Part shown: positions 28,590 to 41,395 of the stretch, piece by piece
Layout of the letters: each line of letters begins with the position of its first letter
How positions within the stretch are numbered: the first letter of the stretch is position 1
From: Ceratothoa steindachneri
Lineage: Eukaryota; Arthropoda; Malacostraca; Isopoda; Cymothoidae
Direction: 5' to 3'
DNA length: 64,000 nucleotides
NCBI GenBank assembly: GCA_963969495.1
Contig: OZ018318.1
Location: 179,112,246 to 179,176,245 of the forward strand
Program-made: the position numbers and the translations under genes
The notes under the pieces: generated by a model
The model's database searches: none
What the model was told of the DNA's origin: nothing
Seen by the model: only the letters and a program-made list of their open reading frames with translations

Positions 28590-30834
28590 GTAGGTTCAAT
28601 TCTTCTCTTTTGAATTCATCCCCACCAGACATTTCTCTAGTTCATCCTACGAGTCCTGTCGCAAAACATCCACCATCAAATGCTGCTCATATAGGTATTC
28701 GCTGATGTGTCTACCCCACAAGGGCAAGTAAATCCTGCACATAGCTACCTATATCACATTATAACATACTCCTCTATTCCTGATAGGGTACTTATAGCCA
28801 CACCTCTGATGAAGTATGAGTGTCCCTCCTGGGGTTCTAAGGGTTTCACAATTACTGATTGGTTTTAAAAACACAATACAGGAAAACCTTGTATAACATA
28901 TGCCTAATTGGTTTCATTAGATGTCTGCAGTGTTAAAAAGTGGCCTGTTAGAGGTTTAATTTTAATGTTTCAATGTAATTCACTCTGACTGAAAAAGAAG
29001 TATAATAATAAAGTATATATTCAACAATTTTCCTCTAGAGAACAGATTATATAAATTCTTTCTACCTATGAAAACTTCACCTCATCATTTTTTAAAAAGT
29101 AATTTAAATCTGGAATTGTTTTTACATTTTAATTCAATGGTTGCTTTTAAAACATAACTTTTTGTGTACCTCAACATTCATAACTAATGAAGGGGGTGAA
29201 AACATCCCAAACAAAGACTCATAAGATTGAGACCCAGCTATAAATAAGAACTTTGAAGCTTAAATAGTTTTCCTTTCTTCTCACTTCTATAGTTATTTTA
29301 AGTGTTAATATTTTTGAGTAGCCAAACATACAAGTAATCGCCTTTACATTCACTACTCAGGCAAAGGCACCCTCCCATCTGCTCATCCCCCAAACAAAGG
29401 TTGATTGCATATTGATATGTATTTCTAGGTGCTTGAATATTGATTGTGACAATTTTAATCAGATTTTTTTAGAAATTCTTTAAAATTCCTCTTTTTTTTG
29501 AGTAAAAATAAAGACAGCACCAAAACCGAAGTCAATTGATAGATTACAGAATGAAATAGGCAACTCACAGAAATATAGCTAAAAAAATTAAAAGGTCAAG
29601 ATGTACTTTTGATAGTCTTTCAACACTTGTTAAACAAGAAAAAAAGAATCGTACTTTATAAATAATTTTTTTAAAATCCTGGGTGAAACCTTCATGGGTA
29701 GAATTTACTGGGTGAAATACTTGTGCATAAGACTTTTGATACACAATAAAACATCAATGTAAGTAAAATCCAAATCAAATATGCACAAACAAAGATAAAA
29801 ATATAGAAAGGAAAAAAAACATTCCTTGCAAGTTAAGAAAATTTACATCTTTGTAAAATAGTCCTTCAGTGTTGTTTGCACCCTTTTTTTTCCTTTCATT
29901 CATGCACATTCTCTTGGTATCATCTAATAGCATTATTGAGATTTTGCCGCACTCTGATGCTTCATTCCATATTAGAGAATTGGCATTCCTAAAAAAATCA
30001 GAAGCAGCATCTATTTTTTTAATAAAACTTCTTTTATAGGATTGACATCTTTGGGATCTTCATCTTTTTCTTCATATGCACATTGTTGATCAAGCTCATT
30101 TAAATGCAATTCTCTGCATTGGCAGACATTTCCAGAATCGAAATTCTAAAAAACAAGAATTAATATTGTGTTGTGAGGTTGTTATCATTCCCCATGATAC
30201 ATGGCTGAACAGCCCCAACCCCCTTGGGAAAGACCGTGGCATGGTCCGGGCTTTCCCACAAGGCCCTCATGAAGTGTATCTTATGTTGTTGGCGTGTGTG
30301 GTTGTGTGCAATTCACTTTTCCATTGTGTGGGGTTCTCTCATGTGACCCAAACAAACATCTATGATGGAATCATCCAGCCTTTTCTGATAGCTCAGATAG
30401 ACTGGGTGGTGTCCACTCTGCAGCTGAGGGGAAAATTTCCAGGGGCAAGCTTCAGCTGAGGGTTGTTTTTGAGTGATTTGGGTCTGGATATGTTTCTGTA
30501 GGCTGGTTTGTAGTAGGTAGATTGGGAGTGATAAGATTATTTGTGCATGATATCGTTTACTAGGTGTTGATTTGATGATCTTTGGAGTGTGTCAGTGTTC
30601 CGACATGTGGGTTTCTGTCTCTCTCATTTCCAGATGGTCCTTGACTTTTTCTTTGGGTGTGGTAGCTGTGCAGCCTGTCATGATTTTTTTTGTGTTGTGG
30701 TGTGTCTCAGAGATGTTATAGGCCCAGGCAGAGCTTGCATATCCATCACTGAGTGTATACATGGTTTGTATACTGTAGTTGTGGTTACTTTGTTGTGTCT
30801 GAATGTTGTATTTATGTTTGTGATGTATTTGAAT
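28590..30834 (+). other. WBP4 intron segment, mostly unannotated
   Basis: AT-rich to about 30170, then a GT-rich stretch (30180-30834) with open frames but no recognised domain. No splice-supported exon was found. Confidence 0.4.
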
Positions 30835-32235
30835 CTCAGACCCCGCATCCGTGGCGGAATCCTTGGTGACCGCTTTCTTCGCATTCTCTAGCCGGGATGC
30901 TGCTCCGACAGCATTCACTGCGCGTCGTGATGTCGCGGAAGGCCGCCGACTGGACTTTACCTCCACAGGCGGAGAATCCTTCAACGACAGGTTTACTCTG
31001 AGTGAGTTGCGCTCCGCTCTTGCTTCGTTCGCGGACACCGCCCATGGTCCGGACGATGTCCCGTACGCCATGTTTCGACACCTGGGTGAGCGAGGCATGG
31101 CCTTTCTTTTATATTTGTTCAATAGGATCTGGGTAGAGGGTATCCTCCCAGATTCCCCTTGAATCGCTACTGTGCTCGCTTTTCGCAAATCGGGAAGAGA
31201 TCACTCTACCCAGGCCAGTTTCCGCCCAATCTCTCTAACTTACTGCATTTGCACGTTGACTGAAAAATTGGTAAATGTTAGATTAGCCTTTTTCTGGACA
31301 GCGGAGACCATCTGTCTTCTGTAGAGTGCGGTTTCCGCAAGTTCCACTCCACGTCGGATGCTCTGCTCCGATTGGAAAATGCCGTCTGAGAGTCCTTCCT
31401 TCGTAGACAGCACTACGCTACAGTGTCCAACTCTTTGCCCCGAGCATCAACGGCATCACCTCGGTACTGCCGGAAGATGTTCTTGCTACGCTCTACGTGG
31501 ATGACCTTTCAATCTCTTTTGGCGCGGCCCAGATGCCAACTCGAGTGTCGACTCCAACAGGCATTGAACCGCGTCTCTCGCTATGCCAAAACGCACAGGC
31601 TTCGGTTTTCTTTGGCTAAGCCTAAGGTTGTGCACTTGTGCCACCATCCAAAGCTCCATTCTGACCAAGACTTGTTTTTCAAAAGGGTGCGCCTGGAAAT
31701 GGTGGACTCTCACCGTTTCCTTGGTCTTTTATTTGAAGGACGCCTCACCTGGGAGGCTCATATTCGCAGTCTTAGGGTCTCTTGTACCCGCGCCATGGAT
31801 ATTCTTCGTTCAGCGCTGATAGGGCTAGTGCCTTACTTTTTTATCGATCCTTTGTTCTTTCGAGGCTCGACTACGGATGCGAGTTTTATGCTCCACAGCA
31901 GAGCGCGAAGTTGGACTCGATCCACCACAACAGCCTTCGCCTGGCGCCTGGTGCATTCCATACTTCCCCCATTGAGAGCCAACTTGTCGATGCTGGGGAG
32001 ATGCCACTCGCTCTGCGCCGTCCACGGTGCATTATTCGCCTGTACGTGCGAGCCTGGGGCCTCCCTCATTCGCCAACATCTCGCGCTGCATCCGCAGCTG
32101 ATCTCGACGCTGCCTATGTCGCCGAGACTCCGATCATACCCTAAGCTCGTTGAGTTTAGGGCTAGGAGACTCCTTCGAGAGCTAAGTATAGCTCTCTGGC
32201 CGGTGGCGCCCTTGGTTCTGCCAATAACCAAACTA
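30835..32235 (+). mobile_element. LINE copy C1: ORF2 reverse transcriptase to thumb
   Basis: It opens inside ORF2 with SVAESLVTAFFAFSSRDAAP, RRLDFTSTGGESFNDRFTLS and GPDDVPYAMFRHLGERGMAF. RT pieces then include LYVDDLSISFG, and the thumb region follows (RFLGLLFEGRLTWEAHIRSL; CRPRCIIRLYVRAWG). A frame change and a deletion of the central RT block lie near 31390-31430. It ends near 32235 at LVLPITKLRL, before RNase H. The 5' part of the element is missing. Confidence 0.82.
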
Positions 32236-32289
32236 AGACTGCCCTAACAAGTAAGAACACATCTTAGAAAGCTTTAACCAAACTCCACC

Positions 32290-33397
32290 CCCAATTTGCA
32301 TAGTCATGACTCTAATAGACACTTCAGTTGATGAGGCTCTTGAGTTCTTCTTAGGCAACCTTAACACAGTAGGCCTAACTAATATTCTTAGAACATCTGG
32401 CCGCTTTACACGCCGTTCGTGTCCTTGGTGGTCGGATCTAGTGTGAGACTGCCCTCAGAGGAAGCGATACACCTATATGCACTATAAGCGTCGTCGCCCG
32501 AACGATTTAACAGTAGTTGAATTTTGTTGATATGTGTCTTCGCTCAATGGGAAGACCCCTCTTGCAGAAGTGTGAAAACAGGACCCTCCTTCGCTCTCCC
32601 TGGTTGATAAGACCCCACGTCCGTGGCGGAGTCCTTTGTAACTGCTTTTTCCACATTCTCTAGTCGAGATGCTGCCCTGCCAGCATTTATTGCACATTCC
32701 GTAACGCGTCGCGCCCAGGTCAGAGACCGGATAGTGATTTATATTGGCTCACAAAGCGTCCGGCGTGTCCTTGGGACATTGGTATCTATGCCCCCTTAGT
32801 TCGAGGTATCTGTGATGTTGAGAGAATCTTCTGCTGGTTTAATGGACATGTATGTATTGGAATGATGACGCCAAAGACTCTGTGAGTACTGGGCAACTAG
32901 CCCAGCGTTTCCCTCTTCCTCACACTGAATACATGGGAGGAATCAGGTCAGCACTTCTTGCTTCTTGGCAAAGAATCTGGAAGCCTACCGATGGCAACTA
33001 GAGATTGAGTACCATCGTACCTCTACAGCCTCATGTTGCTTTATGTTGTATTCGAATTGAAGACACTCACGAGATAGAGCGCTTCACTGCACTTTACTGC
33101 GACGACTGTGTTGTCCCTCAGACTGTTCGGCACATTCTCCTTGTGTTCCAATCTGCGGGATATTCGCGCACTTGTGGCACTACCTGGACGAGCGGGACAG
33201 CTACCACTTGTCCTTTGTTCTCGAGAAGGGTGTTTGTACACACATGTGCGCTCACATACTTTCTGGAAAGGCTCGCCTCCATTTCATTTGATTCTTTTGT
33301 GTTGGGCGTAGGCTTCAGTGGCAGGATGAGCTGGGCCTCTTCTCCACGCCGGATCGTGTCGTGTTTATTCTTGCTTTTGTTTTTTTGTTTGGTGTGA
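32290..33397 (+). mobile_element. LINE copy C2: deleted ORF2 and 3' end
   Basis: It begins in the post-endonuclease region (NILRTSGRFTRRSCPWW, YMHYKRRRPNDLTVVEF), jumps past the RT into RNase H scraps (QSVRRVLGT, FNGHVC), and ends with the C-terminal Cys/His region (YCDDCVVPQTVRHILLVFQS). A T/G-rich 3' UTR follows. The missing centre is several hundred codons. The copy ends where the ATC repeat tail of an RTE-like element begins. Confidence 0.75.
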
Positions 33398-33418
33398 ATC
33401 ATCATCATCATCATCATT
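33398..33418 (-). repeat. (ATG)n 3' tail of the RTE-like element
   Basis: Seven or so tandem ATC units on the + strand, i.e. ATGATG... on the element's strand. Short tandem repeats in place of poly(A) mark the 3' ends of RTE- and CR1-type LINEs, so this fixes the element's end. Confidence 0.75.
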
Positions 33419-33457
33419 TTTTAAGCCTCCATACATGTTTGCATGTGTCGGCCTTAT

Positions 33458-35200
33458 TTACCTGATGGCTGCTTTCCATGCTGCTCGATCTCTGGCTGTT
33501 TCTCTATTCAAACTCATATCTCTGAAGTCCCTTTGAATGACCTCATTCCACGTCTTCCTCGGCCTCCTTTGGCAGCTACACACCCACTCTCCAAACTTCA
33601 CCCAATTATTATCCTCGATCCTCTCCACATGACCGAACCACCAGAGTCTGCCTCTTTTCAGTGCCATACTAATGCATTCTATCCCTTAATTCACAGTTCA
33701 CAACTCTGTCACCTCCAGGCCTCAAATTTACATCCATCTCACCATTCTCATCTCAGTACGCTTGAGCCTCTGGAGGTCCTCTTCCTTCACAGCCCAAGTT
33801 TCGCTGCCGTACAACATTGCACTTCGTACGCACGCAGTGTACAGACGTACCTTAGCTCGGGGGGAAAAACACCCAATGTCAAGAGAGGAAGCAGCTCTCT
33901 GAACTTTTACCAACCATTTCTAACCCTTGCCTTGGAACTTGCCCCAGCACCTCCGCCTGCACTTATCATATCGCCCAGATAGCTGAACTCCTCTACGCAT
34001 TCAAGCGACACATAATCAAATACAATCCTCTCCTGTCTCTTCTCTTTCACTTGCTCTCCTCTACACACAGTGCAATGAAACTCTGCATCATTCTGCAGCC
34101 TACCCCTGATACCACTACATCTCTTATGCACCCACAAGCCACATCCATTACACAGGATAGAGTTATTCCCTACCCCCTCTGTGACAAAATACACATGGCC
34201 ACATACCCTCAATAATGTCATTACCACCACCCACTCTTGAAGTTATCATGTTTGTTTTATCCAAATTCACTCTCAGCCCCATGGAATTTATCCCTTCCGT
34301 CCACAATCTGAACTTCTCAAGTACCGTCCTCTCATCCTCAGCAATCAGCACTAGGTCGTCAGCATACAACAGCTCGAATGGCAATCCTGTTCTAAAATTC
34401 CTCGACAGCACTTTCAGGACCATAACAAAGAGCAAGGGACTCAAAACGGATTCCTGATGCTCACCAACCTTCACAAAGAAGTCATCACTCAATTCTCCAT
34501 TTACCCTCACCTGGGTTGTCGAACCTTCGTACATAGCCATGACCACCCTAACCAACCACTCCTCGATCCCTAATTTTCTCATTGCCCACCTCACCACATC
34601 TCTTGGTACCCTATCAAAAGCCTTTTCCAGGTCAACAAAAATATAATACAACGCTCTTTTCCTAGCTATATCTTCTCCTGGGGCTGTTTAACTATAAATA
34701 TAGCATCAGTGATTCCTTTTCCAGGCATGAACTCAAACTGCATGTCGTCAAAGTTTATCCTGTCCCTAATCATTTCTTCTAGAACACGCTCCATAACTTT
34801 CATAACATGATCGATGAGCTTTATACCTCCGTAGCTACCCCTTTCTACCGCATCACCTTTACCTTTATACACATTCACAATCGCACTCTTCAGCCAGTCC
34901 TCTAGTACAGCACATTCATATATGACAGCATTTATAAGGCCCGTGACCAACCGTACACCGATATCTCCAGAGGCTTTCAATATCTGGACATTTATCTCAG
35001 AAACACCCGCTGCTTTACCTTCTGGTTTGTTATTGATGGCCACGGTCCAGCCACAGGTTCTGCGAAATCCACAAGTCTCCTGCCCCAGTCAAATTCTACG
35101 TTTAATAAACGATTATTGTGTTCCCTCCAAGACTTTTTTTATATCGTCTTGCCCAAGCACAACTATACCATCATCATTTTTAATGCACTGTTCACTGGGA
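33458..35200 (-). pseudogene. RTE-like endonuclease-reverse transcriptase, C-terminal half
   Basis: In order on the - strand: KNDDGIVVLGQDDIKKVLEG (about 35190), GKAAGVSEINVQILKASGDI, YKGKGDAVERGSYGGIKLID, QFEFMPGKGITDAIFIVKQ, FVDLEKAFDRVPRDVVRWAM, then HQESVLSPLLFVMVLKVLSR and ELLYADDLVLIAEDE with the catalytic YADD. A zinc finger follows near 34190-34070 (C-x2-C ... NSILCNGCGLWVHKRCSG ... FHCTVCRG). The C-terminal part comes next: VCLDFSYLGD-type text, VRSAMLYGSETWAVKEEDLQ and LRWFGHVERIEDNNW. At least four frame changes occur. The finger between RT and the tail resembles a PHD fold. Confidence 0.85.
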
Positions 35201-35391
35201 ATGTTTTAGCATATATTTTAGAGTGTACCCCTATTCCCTTAGTGGCAGGCGTTAGATGTGTTTAAAGTCTTGCCGGTTTGTGTTGAAGGTTTTTTTCATC
35301 CTGTGACTGCTATACTGATTTCTTAATTATAACTAGCCAAATCATTTTCACACCTTGCTCTTTGGAAAGTTAAAAGTCTTAGTTTAATCAG

Positions 35392-35581
35392 AATCTGTCT
35401 GGGAAGCTCCGAAGGAAGGATTTACGAGATTAGAAGAACGAAAAGACAAAAAGCCAACTATTTCGGCCAAACTAAATACATCCAGCTCCAGTTCAAACAA
35501 GGAACCGGTCTCAACCCCTGCCCTGAAGTATGGTCCAATGCCCAAGAATGATCCTTACGGAAGCTGGGAAAATGTTCATCA
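35392..35581 (+). CDS. WBP4: WBP4 exon: second half of WW domain and linker
   Basis: After TTTAATCAG, two bases complete a Glu codon and the exon reads SVWEAPKEGF, then a Ser/Lys-rich linker and LKYGPMPKNDPYGSWENVHQ, before a GTAAGT donor. The ES-WE-P-GF text closes the WW domain begun in the preceding exon, supplying its second Trp and Pro. NDPYGSW corresponds to the NPYG-W block of vertebrate WBP4. The phase (1 in, 2 out) fits both neighbours. An antisense RTE-like LINE ends about 180 bp upstream of this exon. Confidence 0.93.
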
Positions 35582-37204
35582 GTAAGTGGGTTCTAGAGTT
35601 TTGTCCTATCATCTTCCTTTTGAGTCGAGTTGATTGGATTACATGAGAAGCCAACCTGGTGATTGGAGGATTGCTGATTGGATTACATGGGAAACTCTGC
35701 GACTGATTGATTGAATTGTTTATGAGATAACTTCGATGTTGAGAGAGAGAAGTGCGCTGAAGTTTTCTTTTTGTAACCCCCTCCCCCAACTTTCAAATTG
35801 CTCTTGGCCCTCGCAGGGAGGTGGGTAGCCTGTTCCACTTGCTACCTGGAGGAGGTGCACATCCTCCCGGCCTGAGTGCAAATTAGGAAAGCCAGCCCCG
35901 TCACGGGGTTCACGTGAACATACTGACGGGGCATGGAGAAGTTGTTGGTGTGCTTTTCCCTCGCCGCCACGCAACACTACTGTACCTTTTTATTATGATT
36001 ATCATTATGTATTATAATTATTTATTATTAGAATTATTATTATTCGTATGTTATTAATTATCATTTAATAGTATCATCATTACGGCTATCCTCTTAACTT
36101 TATAATAATAGGAGATCACCCATTCTACTCCTTAGTGGACCCGCCTATCTCTACCTCTATTTATTACATAGCAGGCCCGTAGTCAGGTCGTGATTTTGTG
36201 GGGTGCTAATCTTTTAGAAATACCATCTTGATATTTAAGTCTTTGGTTCGCCGTAATTACATATATCTAACGTTGGGAATGGAGTGAGAAGAAAAAGCCA
36301 CTTACCAGCCAGTTCGTTATTAACTACCTCGACTACCAAGCCAACAATAGTTCAGAGTCCATAAGTAGCATTATTGTTGCAGTTTTTTGAGTTGAGATTA
36401 TAGGATTTTGTTATGATAATACATACAAACACTTATATCATAAAATTGATTTATAAAATGATATTTAATATAATCAGTTTAGGAAATGGGAATTGCAAAT
36501 GGGATTTGAGGATTGCCCTCTTGTGTATTTGCTACAAAATTATTGGAATGGACTTCCAGAATTGTCGATGAATTCTTACAAAGTTTGAATGTATTTTATC
36601 TTATGGAATGGCTAGGGGCAAAATACAATTACAGAGCTTTACTATGCAGTTAGTTCTTCCAACTAGTAAGCAGTTCACAAAACCAAAGTGGTAATATGAA
36701 GCTGGAGCCACAGACAAAATAACCTCTTCCAGGAGATATAGATGTACATGTTTGCTGTGTAATGTGGGGGGGCTCTCCTATCCACAGAGGTTCTGGCTTC
36801 CGTGCGCACTTTCGTCCTCTTAAGAGCTTTAGTCGAGTGGCAGTGTATATATATATATATACCCTGAGGTCCTTAATTGCTGCGAGGATCCAAACCCACT
36901 GGCTTGGGCAAGTATTAGGTACTGGGTGTGCTGGGCCGTCGAGACTCGGCTCACCTTCCTCCAGTATATCTATAAGGTGGATAGACCGATACCATCCTTT
37001 ATGGACAAAGTTCCAGCACAATTTCGCCTAAATGACGGCCCTGGTTGACAAAGTCCATCAACGTTGGACTGGGACCTATTTTATGTGTAAATGATCACAG
37101 TCTGGAGTTTTTGATCATATGGAGACCTCTCTTACCCCCCTTCCCCATAGGGAGGTCATACTCTTTACTTTCCATGAGGCCCCTTTTATATTTTTTCAAT
37201 CTAG
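35582..37204 (+). other. WBP4 intron segment
   Basis: No exon was recognised. A (TA)n run lies at 36844-36861. The 36740-37030 part is GC-richer and open on both strands, but shows no known domain; it may be an unrecognised repeat. Confidence 0.4.
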
Positions 37205-40200
37205 TCATGGTGACAACTGTAAGCAAGAGTGAGAAAGCGCATGGAGATCGATCCACCTCCGAGCGCGGCATCCTCCTTCCTAGGTGTCGGGGAGGATGGG
37301 GGGAAATTGAGGCACTCCTTTGACCAAGAATTGACTGTGACGGAGAGGACCCCGATGGGACCTGTGATGCTTTGCCGAGGAATGGCCACACGGAGGTCCA
37401 GGCTGAGATGGACAGGATCCCGGAGGTGAGCCAGAACAAGACCAAAGTCGCAAGTGCGAAGAGCGGAGCCTCGATTACGTCGGGTCCTTTCAGTGAGAGA
37501 ATACCTAACGTTTTCGAGTCCGGTGGCTTCAAACATTTTCTAGTTATTCGCACCACTGATGCTAACATGATCATCAGAGATGAGCATTAGCTGGTTTGAT
37601 TGATAGAGAGCCAAAAGTGCCCCATTTCTCTGACGGGAGCCTTTTGGCAAATGCGTCAGATCCTCGAAGCAGCCATAATTACTGCCCTTTGGACACTTAG
37701 TGAGTGTAATGCAGCACTCACATAAACTTGGTAGAGTTCATGTTCCGCGAGGGAACAATGTGGACTACTACATAGATGACATCACCTTAGAGCTGGCCGA
37801 CCATGGAGCGTTCAAGGTCGAACGTGTGATGAGAAAACAGGAAAGGGCCTCGAGACCCACCCCTACAGTCTTCGTCACATTCGACCGTGACAGGCTTCCT
37901 GAGTCGGTTGGTATCGCTACCGCGGAGGGGCTACTACTGCCACCGCTTCGGCCATACAAATTATTCCTCTAGATGTGCAGAGTGAGGTTTACCTGAAGTC
38001 TGTGTAAGTGCTTCAAGGCCGCACACGATTGGTTCAAATCGTGTAAAGCCAAGTGTGTCAATTGCGGAGAGCCGCACCCCGCTTCTTTGAAGCATGTGGT
38101 GTGTATTTCCTGGAGAAGGAAATCCTAGCCGTTTAGGCCCAGGATCGTCTCTCATTTCGCAATGACGCGCCCGGCGCTCCGTGTGACGTTATATGCCTCA
38201 ATTTTAAAAAAGCGCCCTCTGCTCCTTGCTCCTCCAGGCCTACGAACACGGTCGTTTCCCCGCACATTCGGAACCCTTCAGTGGGTTCCACTCACCACAA
38301 GCGCTACCCTGGTAGAGCTAGCAGCACAATGGGATCACACCCAAATCCTCAAAGGCGACAGCGCCTTGTTTGCCCAACAGCATTCGGAGTTCTGTATCCG
38401 AGAAGCGTACGGCCATTCCCATGGTCTTCTCTTCGAAGGGGCCCTCCGCATCTCATCCGAGATAGGCCTGGAGGGCATACAATATTCCTTCCATGGAATT
38501 GCCGATGACTCCGGGCCAACTGGGAGGATCTGTGGAAGTTCGTCTCTTCCCGTTCCCCGTTAGCAATCTTTTTGCAGGAGACCATGCTGGGCACGTTGCC
38601 CCTGTCCACCCCCTGGGGTATAAGGGTTTTGCGACCACACCACCACGGAATGGGTGCCAGGCAGGAAGATGCGCCATTTACACCCAGCATGATGTCTCAG
38701 TTCTTCTCGTTGCTTTCAATACCTCCTTTCAGGCAGTAGCTGTGCAGCTGCAACTGGATATGAGGTTTACTGTTATTTCTGCGTCCATTCCACCGTCAGC
38801 CGACTTCGACGCGGGGAACATAAGCCGCACCGTGCTGAGGTGTCCTTTCTATTGCTCGGGGATTTGAACTGTGGACAATCCCCTCTTGGGAGACTACTCG
38901 ATCAATCACAGGGGTCAGGTTATTGTCGACCTGATTTACGAGCTCGAGGTAGGTGTCCTAAATGTAGATACGTTTACGCATCTCTTACCGAGAACCACTT
39001 CATTTACCTGTCTTGATCTCCCCTGTGCTCTCCGGATTTTCAGCCTGATTTTAGGTGAGGGGTATTCGATGACATCCATGGTAATGATCACTTTTCCATT
39101 CAAATATTATTTTCTGGAGCGCTCACGCCTGAGAAACCCCCGGTGGTGCTTAGTGCACCACCCCTTCGCATTTCAGTAAATGAGCGATTTCACTTCCCCA
39201 GTCGGAGAGTTTAGGTTTGTGGATGAGGCCGTTGAGTTATTCTCTGGTACCCTCATTGCCCTGGCATTGGCTACTATTCTTAGAACGTCTGGCCATTTTG
39301 CACGCCGACTGCTTCCATGGTGGTCAGTCGAGTGTGAGAGGGGCCTCAAACAGAACCGTTATGCCTACAAGTGCCGCCCGAACGATTTCACTGTGTTAAT
39401 TTCGTCGAGCTTGGGCTAGGTTCCGGTATGTTCCGAATCATGCCCGCCTCTCTTCCTGCCGGACATACATTTCTTCACTCAACGTTAAGACCCGTCTAAA
39501 AGCGGTGTGGAAGCGAGTCAAAAGGATTCCGGGCAAGTTCTCGCAGAACCCCCCTCCCGTTCTCCAGGAGAATGGGACCGCAATCTCTCCGTCGGCAGTC
39601 GTCCGCGCCCGCTTCTTCTAGTCTGGATGCTGCTCCGCCAGTATTCAATTCACGTCATGATATCGCTCAAGGCCGACTACTGGACTTACCTGCCGAGGCG
39701 GAAAACCCTTCAACGATATGTTTACATTGAGTGAGACGTTTCGCTCTCGCTTCGTGTGCAGACACCACCTCGCTCACCTAGGTGACCGAGGCATGACCTT
39801 TCTGCTATATTTGTTCAACAGGATCTGGGTAGAGGATATCCCCCCAGACTCCTGGCGAATGGCTACTGTGCTCGCTTTTCGCAAACTGGGGGAGAGATCA
39901 CTCTACTCCGGCCGGTTTCCGCCCAAACTCTCTAACCTCTTGCGTGTGCAAGTTGATGGAGAAATTGGTAAATGTTAGACTAGCCTTTTTTTCTTGACAG
40001 CTAAGGCCACCTGGCTTCCGTACGTTCTACTCCACGTCGGATGCTCTGCTTCGACTGGAAAATACCGTCTGCGAGGCCTTCTTTCTTAGACAGCTATACG
40101 CCACGGTGTTTTTCGATCTGGAAAAGGCCTATGATACCGCATGGCGATACGGTATCATGGAGTCTCTCCACACAATTGGGCCGAGGGGACGCCTCTCAAT

Positions 40201-41395
40201 CTTTATCTTAGAGGTTTTACGAGATCGTCGATTCCTCGTAGAGGGAATCGGCCCAATTGAGCAGGAAGAGGGTGTCCTCAGTGTCACTTTTTGTCCTGAG
40301 CAACGGCATTAACTTGGTGCTGCCGGAAGATGTTTCGCTACGCTCTACATGGAAGACCCTTCCATCTCTTTTGTTGTGGCCCAGCTGCCAACTCTGGAGC
40401 GTCCACTCCAAGCGCACAGGTTTCGGTTTTCTTTCGCCAACCACGCCTCCACCCCTACCCAGACTTGTTTATAAACGGGGTTTTCCTGGAAGTGGTGGAT
40501 TTGCAGTTTCCTTGTTCTTGTTTTCGACCAATGCCTCTCCTGGGAGGCTCATATTCGCAGCCTTCGGGTCTTTTGTACCCGCGACATGGACATTCTTGGT
40601 TCCGTGACGTTCAGTACCTGGGGTGCTGATATAACTACTGACTTGTTTTCTATCGGTCCTTCGTTCGTTCGAAGCTTGACTACGAATTAGTTCATGCATC
40701 CACAGCCGAGCGTATAGTGCAGAAAGTTGACTAGATCCATCACACGGCTCACAGCTTAGCGATCGGTGCCTTCCACATGTCTACCATTTAGAGCCTACTT
40801 TTCGACGCTGGGCATATGCCACTCGCCTGTAGGCGCGAGCCCGGTGCCTCCCTCACTTGCTAAGGACTCGCACTGCAACCGAGGCGATCTCGACAGTGCC
40901 TATTCCGCCGAGAAATTTTTCCAAGGTCTCGATGTAACTCTTGTCCGGTGGCACCTCTGGTTCTGTTCAGGACGCCAACCTGGGGGGGGTTCCACCTTTT
41001 ACTATTTGTTTCCATGCCTCTTCTTAAGTAAGCTTCCGCAACACGGAGTATTGCGTTCCTTTTTGTAGGAACGCAAGTCACAGGAGGTTGTCTGCTTCCA
41101 CGCCATATCCCCTATGTTTGAAGTCAGTGGTCTGCGTCCGTCTCCGCGGCAGAGCTGGTTGCAATACACTGCTCGGTACAGGACCGGATTGTGTGATCTT
41201 AGGGACCCACAAAGTGCCTTGAGTGCTCCGTAATCCGTCACGCCCACGGCACCCGTGAGGCGGGCGTATGTCAAGATTATCTGGCGTTGGGTTCCTGGAC
41301 ATGTGTCACTAGGGAATGGGCGATGAGACCAGCGTTTCGCTCTTCCTCACATCGACATGACAGGAATCGGAGCCTAGCAAAGATGGACCTACGCT
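37205..41395 (+). mobile_element. LINE copy D: long decayed copy with ORF1, endonuclease, RT and RNase H
   Basis: The copy enters in the 5' part of ORF1 (37220). It continues through the globular ORF1 block (GGFKHFLVIRTTD at 37520, DYYIDDITLELADHGAFKVE at 37760), zinc-knuckle scraps (CVNCGEPHPAS at 38060), endonuclease (38470-39170: ADFDAGNISRT, GDYSINHRGQVIVDLI) and linker (RRLLPWWSVECERGLKQNRY). RT follows (39770-40330: ATVFFDLEKAYDTAWRYGIM) with thumb scraps, then a much-shortened RNase H region (41120-41350). Indels are frequent. It is sense to WBP4. Confidence 0.85.
38470..39410 (+). pseudogene. LINE D ORF2 endonuclease (APE-like)
   Basis: The frame pieces include the N-terminal WNCR-RANW region (about 38495-38530), FLQETMLG (38570), then VAVQLQLDMRFTVISASIPP, ADFDAGNISRT and DYSINHRGQVIVDLIYELEV. 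A later serine-rich segment ends SMTSMVMITFPFKYYFLE. In APE-type LINE endonucleases these correspond to the N-R, QE, YIPP, D-N and SDH blocks. The DH of the last block reads Met-Ile here. The same succession is found in copies E and M, which supports the reading. Confidence 0.7.

Larger units (their letters stand above)
33398..35215 (-). mobile_element. RTE-like LINE with PHD-like finger and microsatellite tail
   Basis: On the - strand the element runs from about 35215 to a 3' tail of ATG repeats. RT blocks, a PHD-like Cys/His finger and a C-terminal region are present in that order, in several frames. The 5' half with the endonuclease is missing, as is usual after incomplete reverse transcription. 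It lies antisense to WBP4 and directly adjoins the 3' end of LINE C2. Confidence 0.85.

Noticed and set aside
30592..31188. 198-residue - strand frame
   Set aside because: Its right half is the antisense of the LINE C1 reverse transcriptase region, whose + strand reading is confirmed by other copies.
33118..33417. Frame beginning with a run of methionines
   Set aside because: The Met run is the (ATG)n microsatellite tail of the RTE-like element, and the rest is antisense LINE.
36650..37021. 123-residue - strand frame
   Set aside because: It spans a (TA)n tract read as Tyr-Ile repeats and has no recognised domain or repeat partner within the window.
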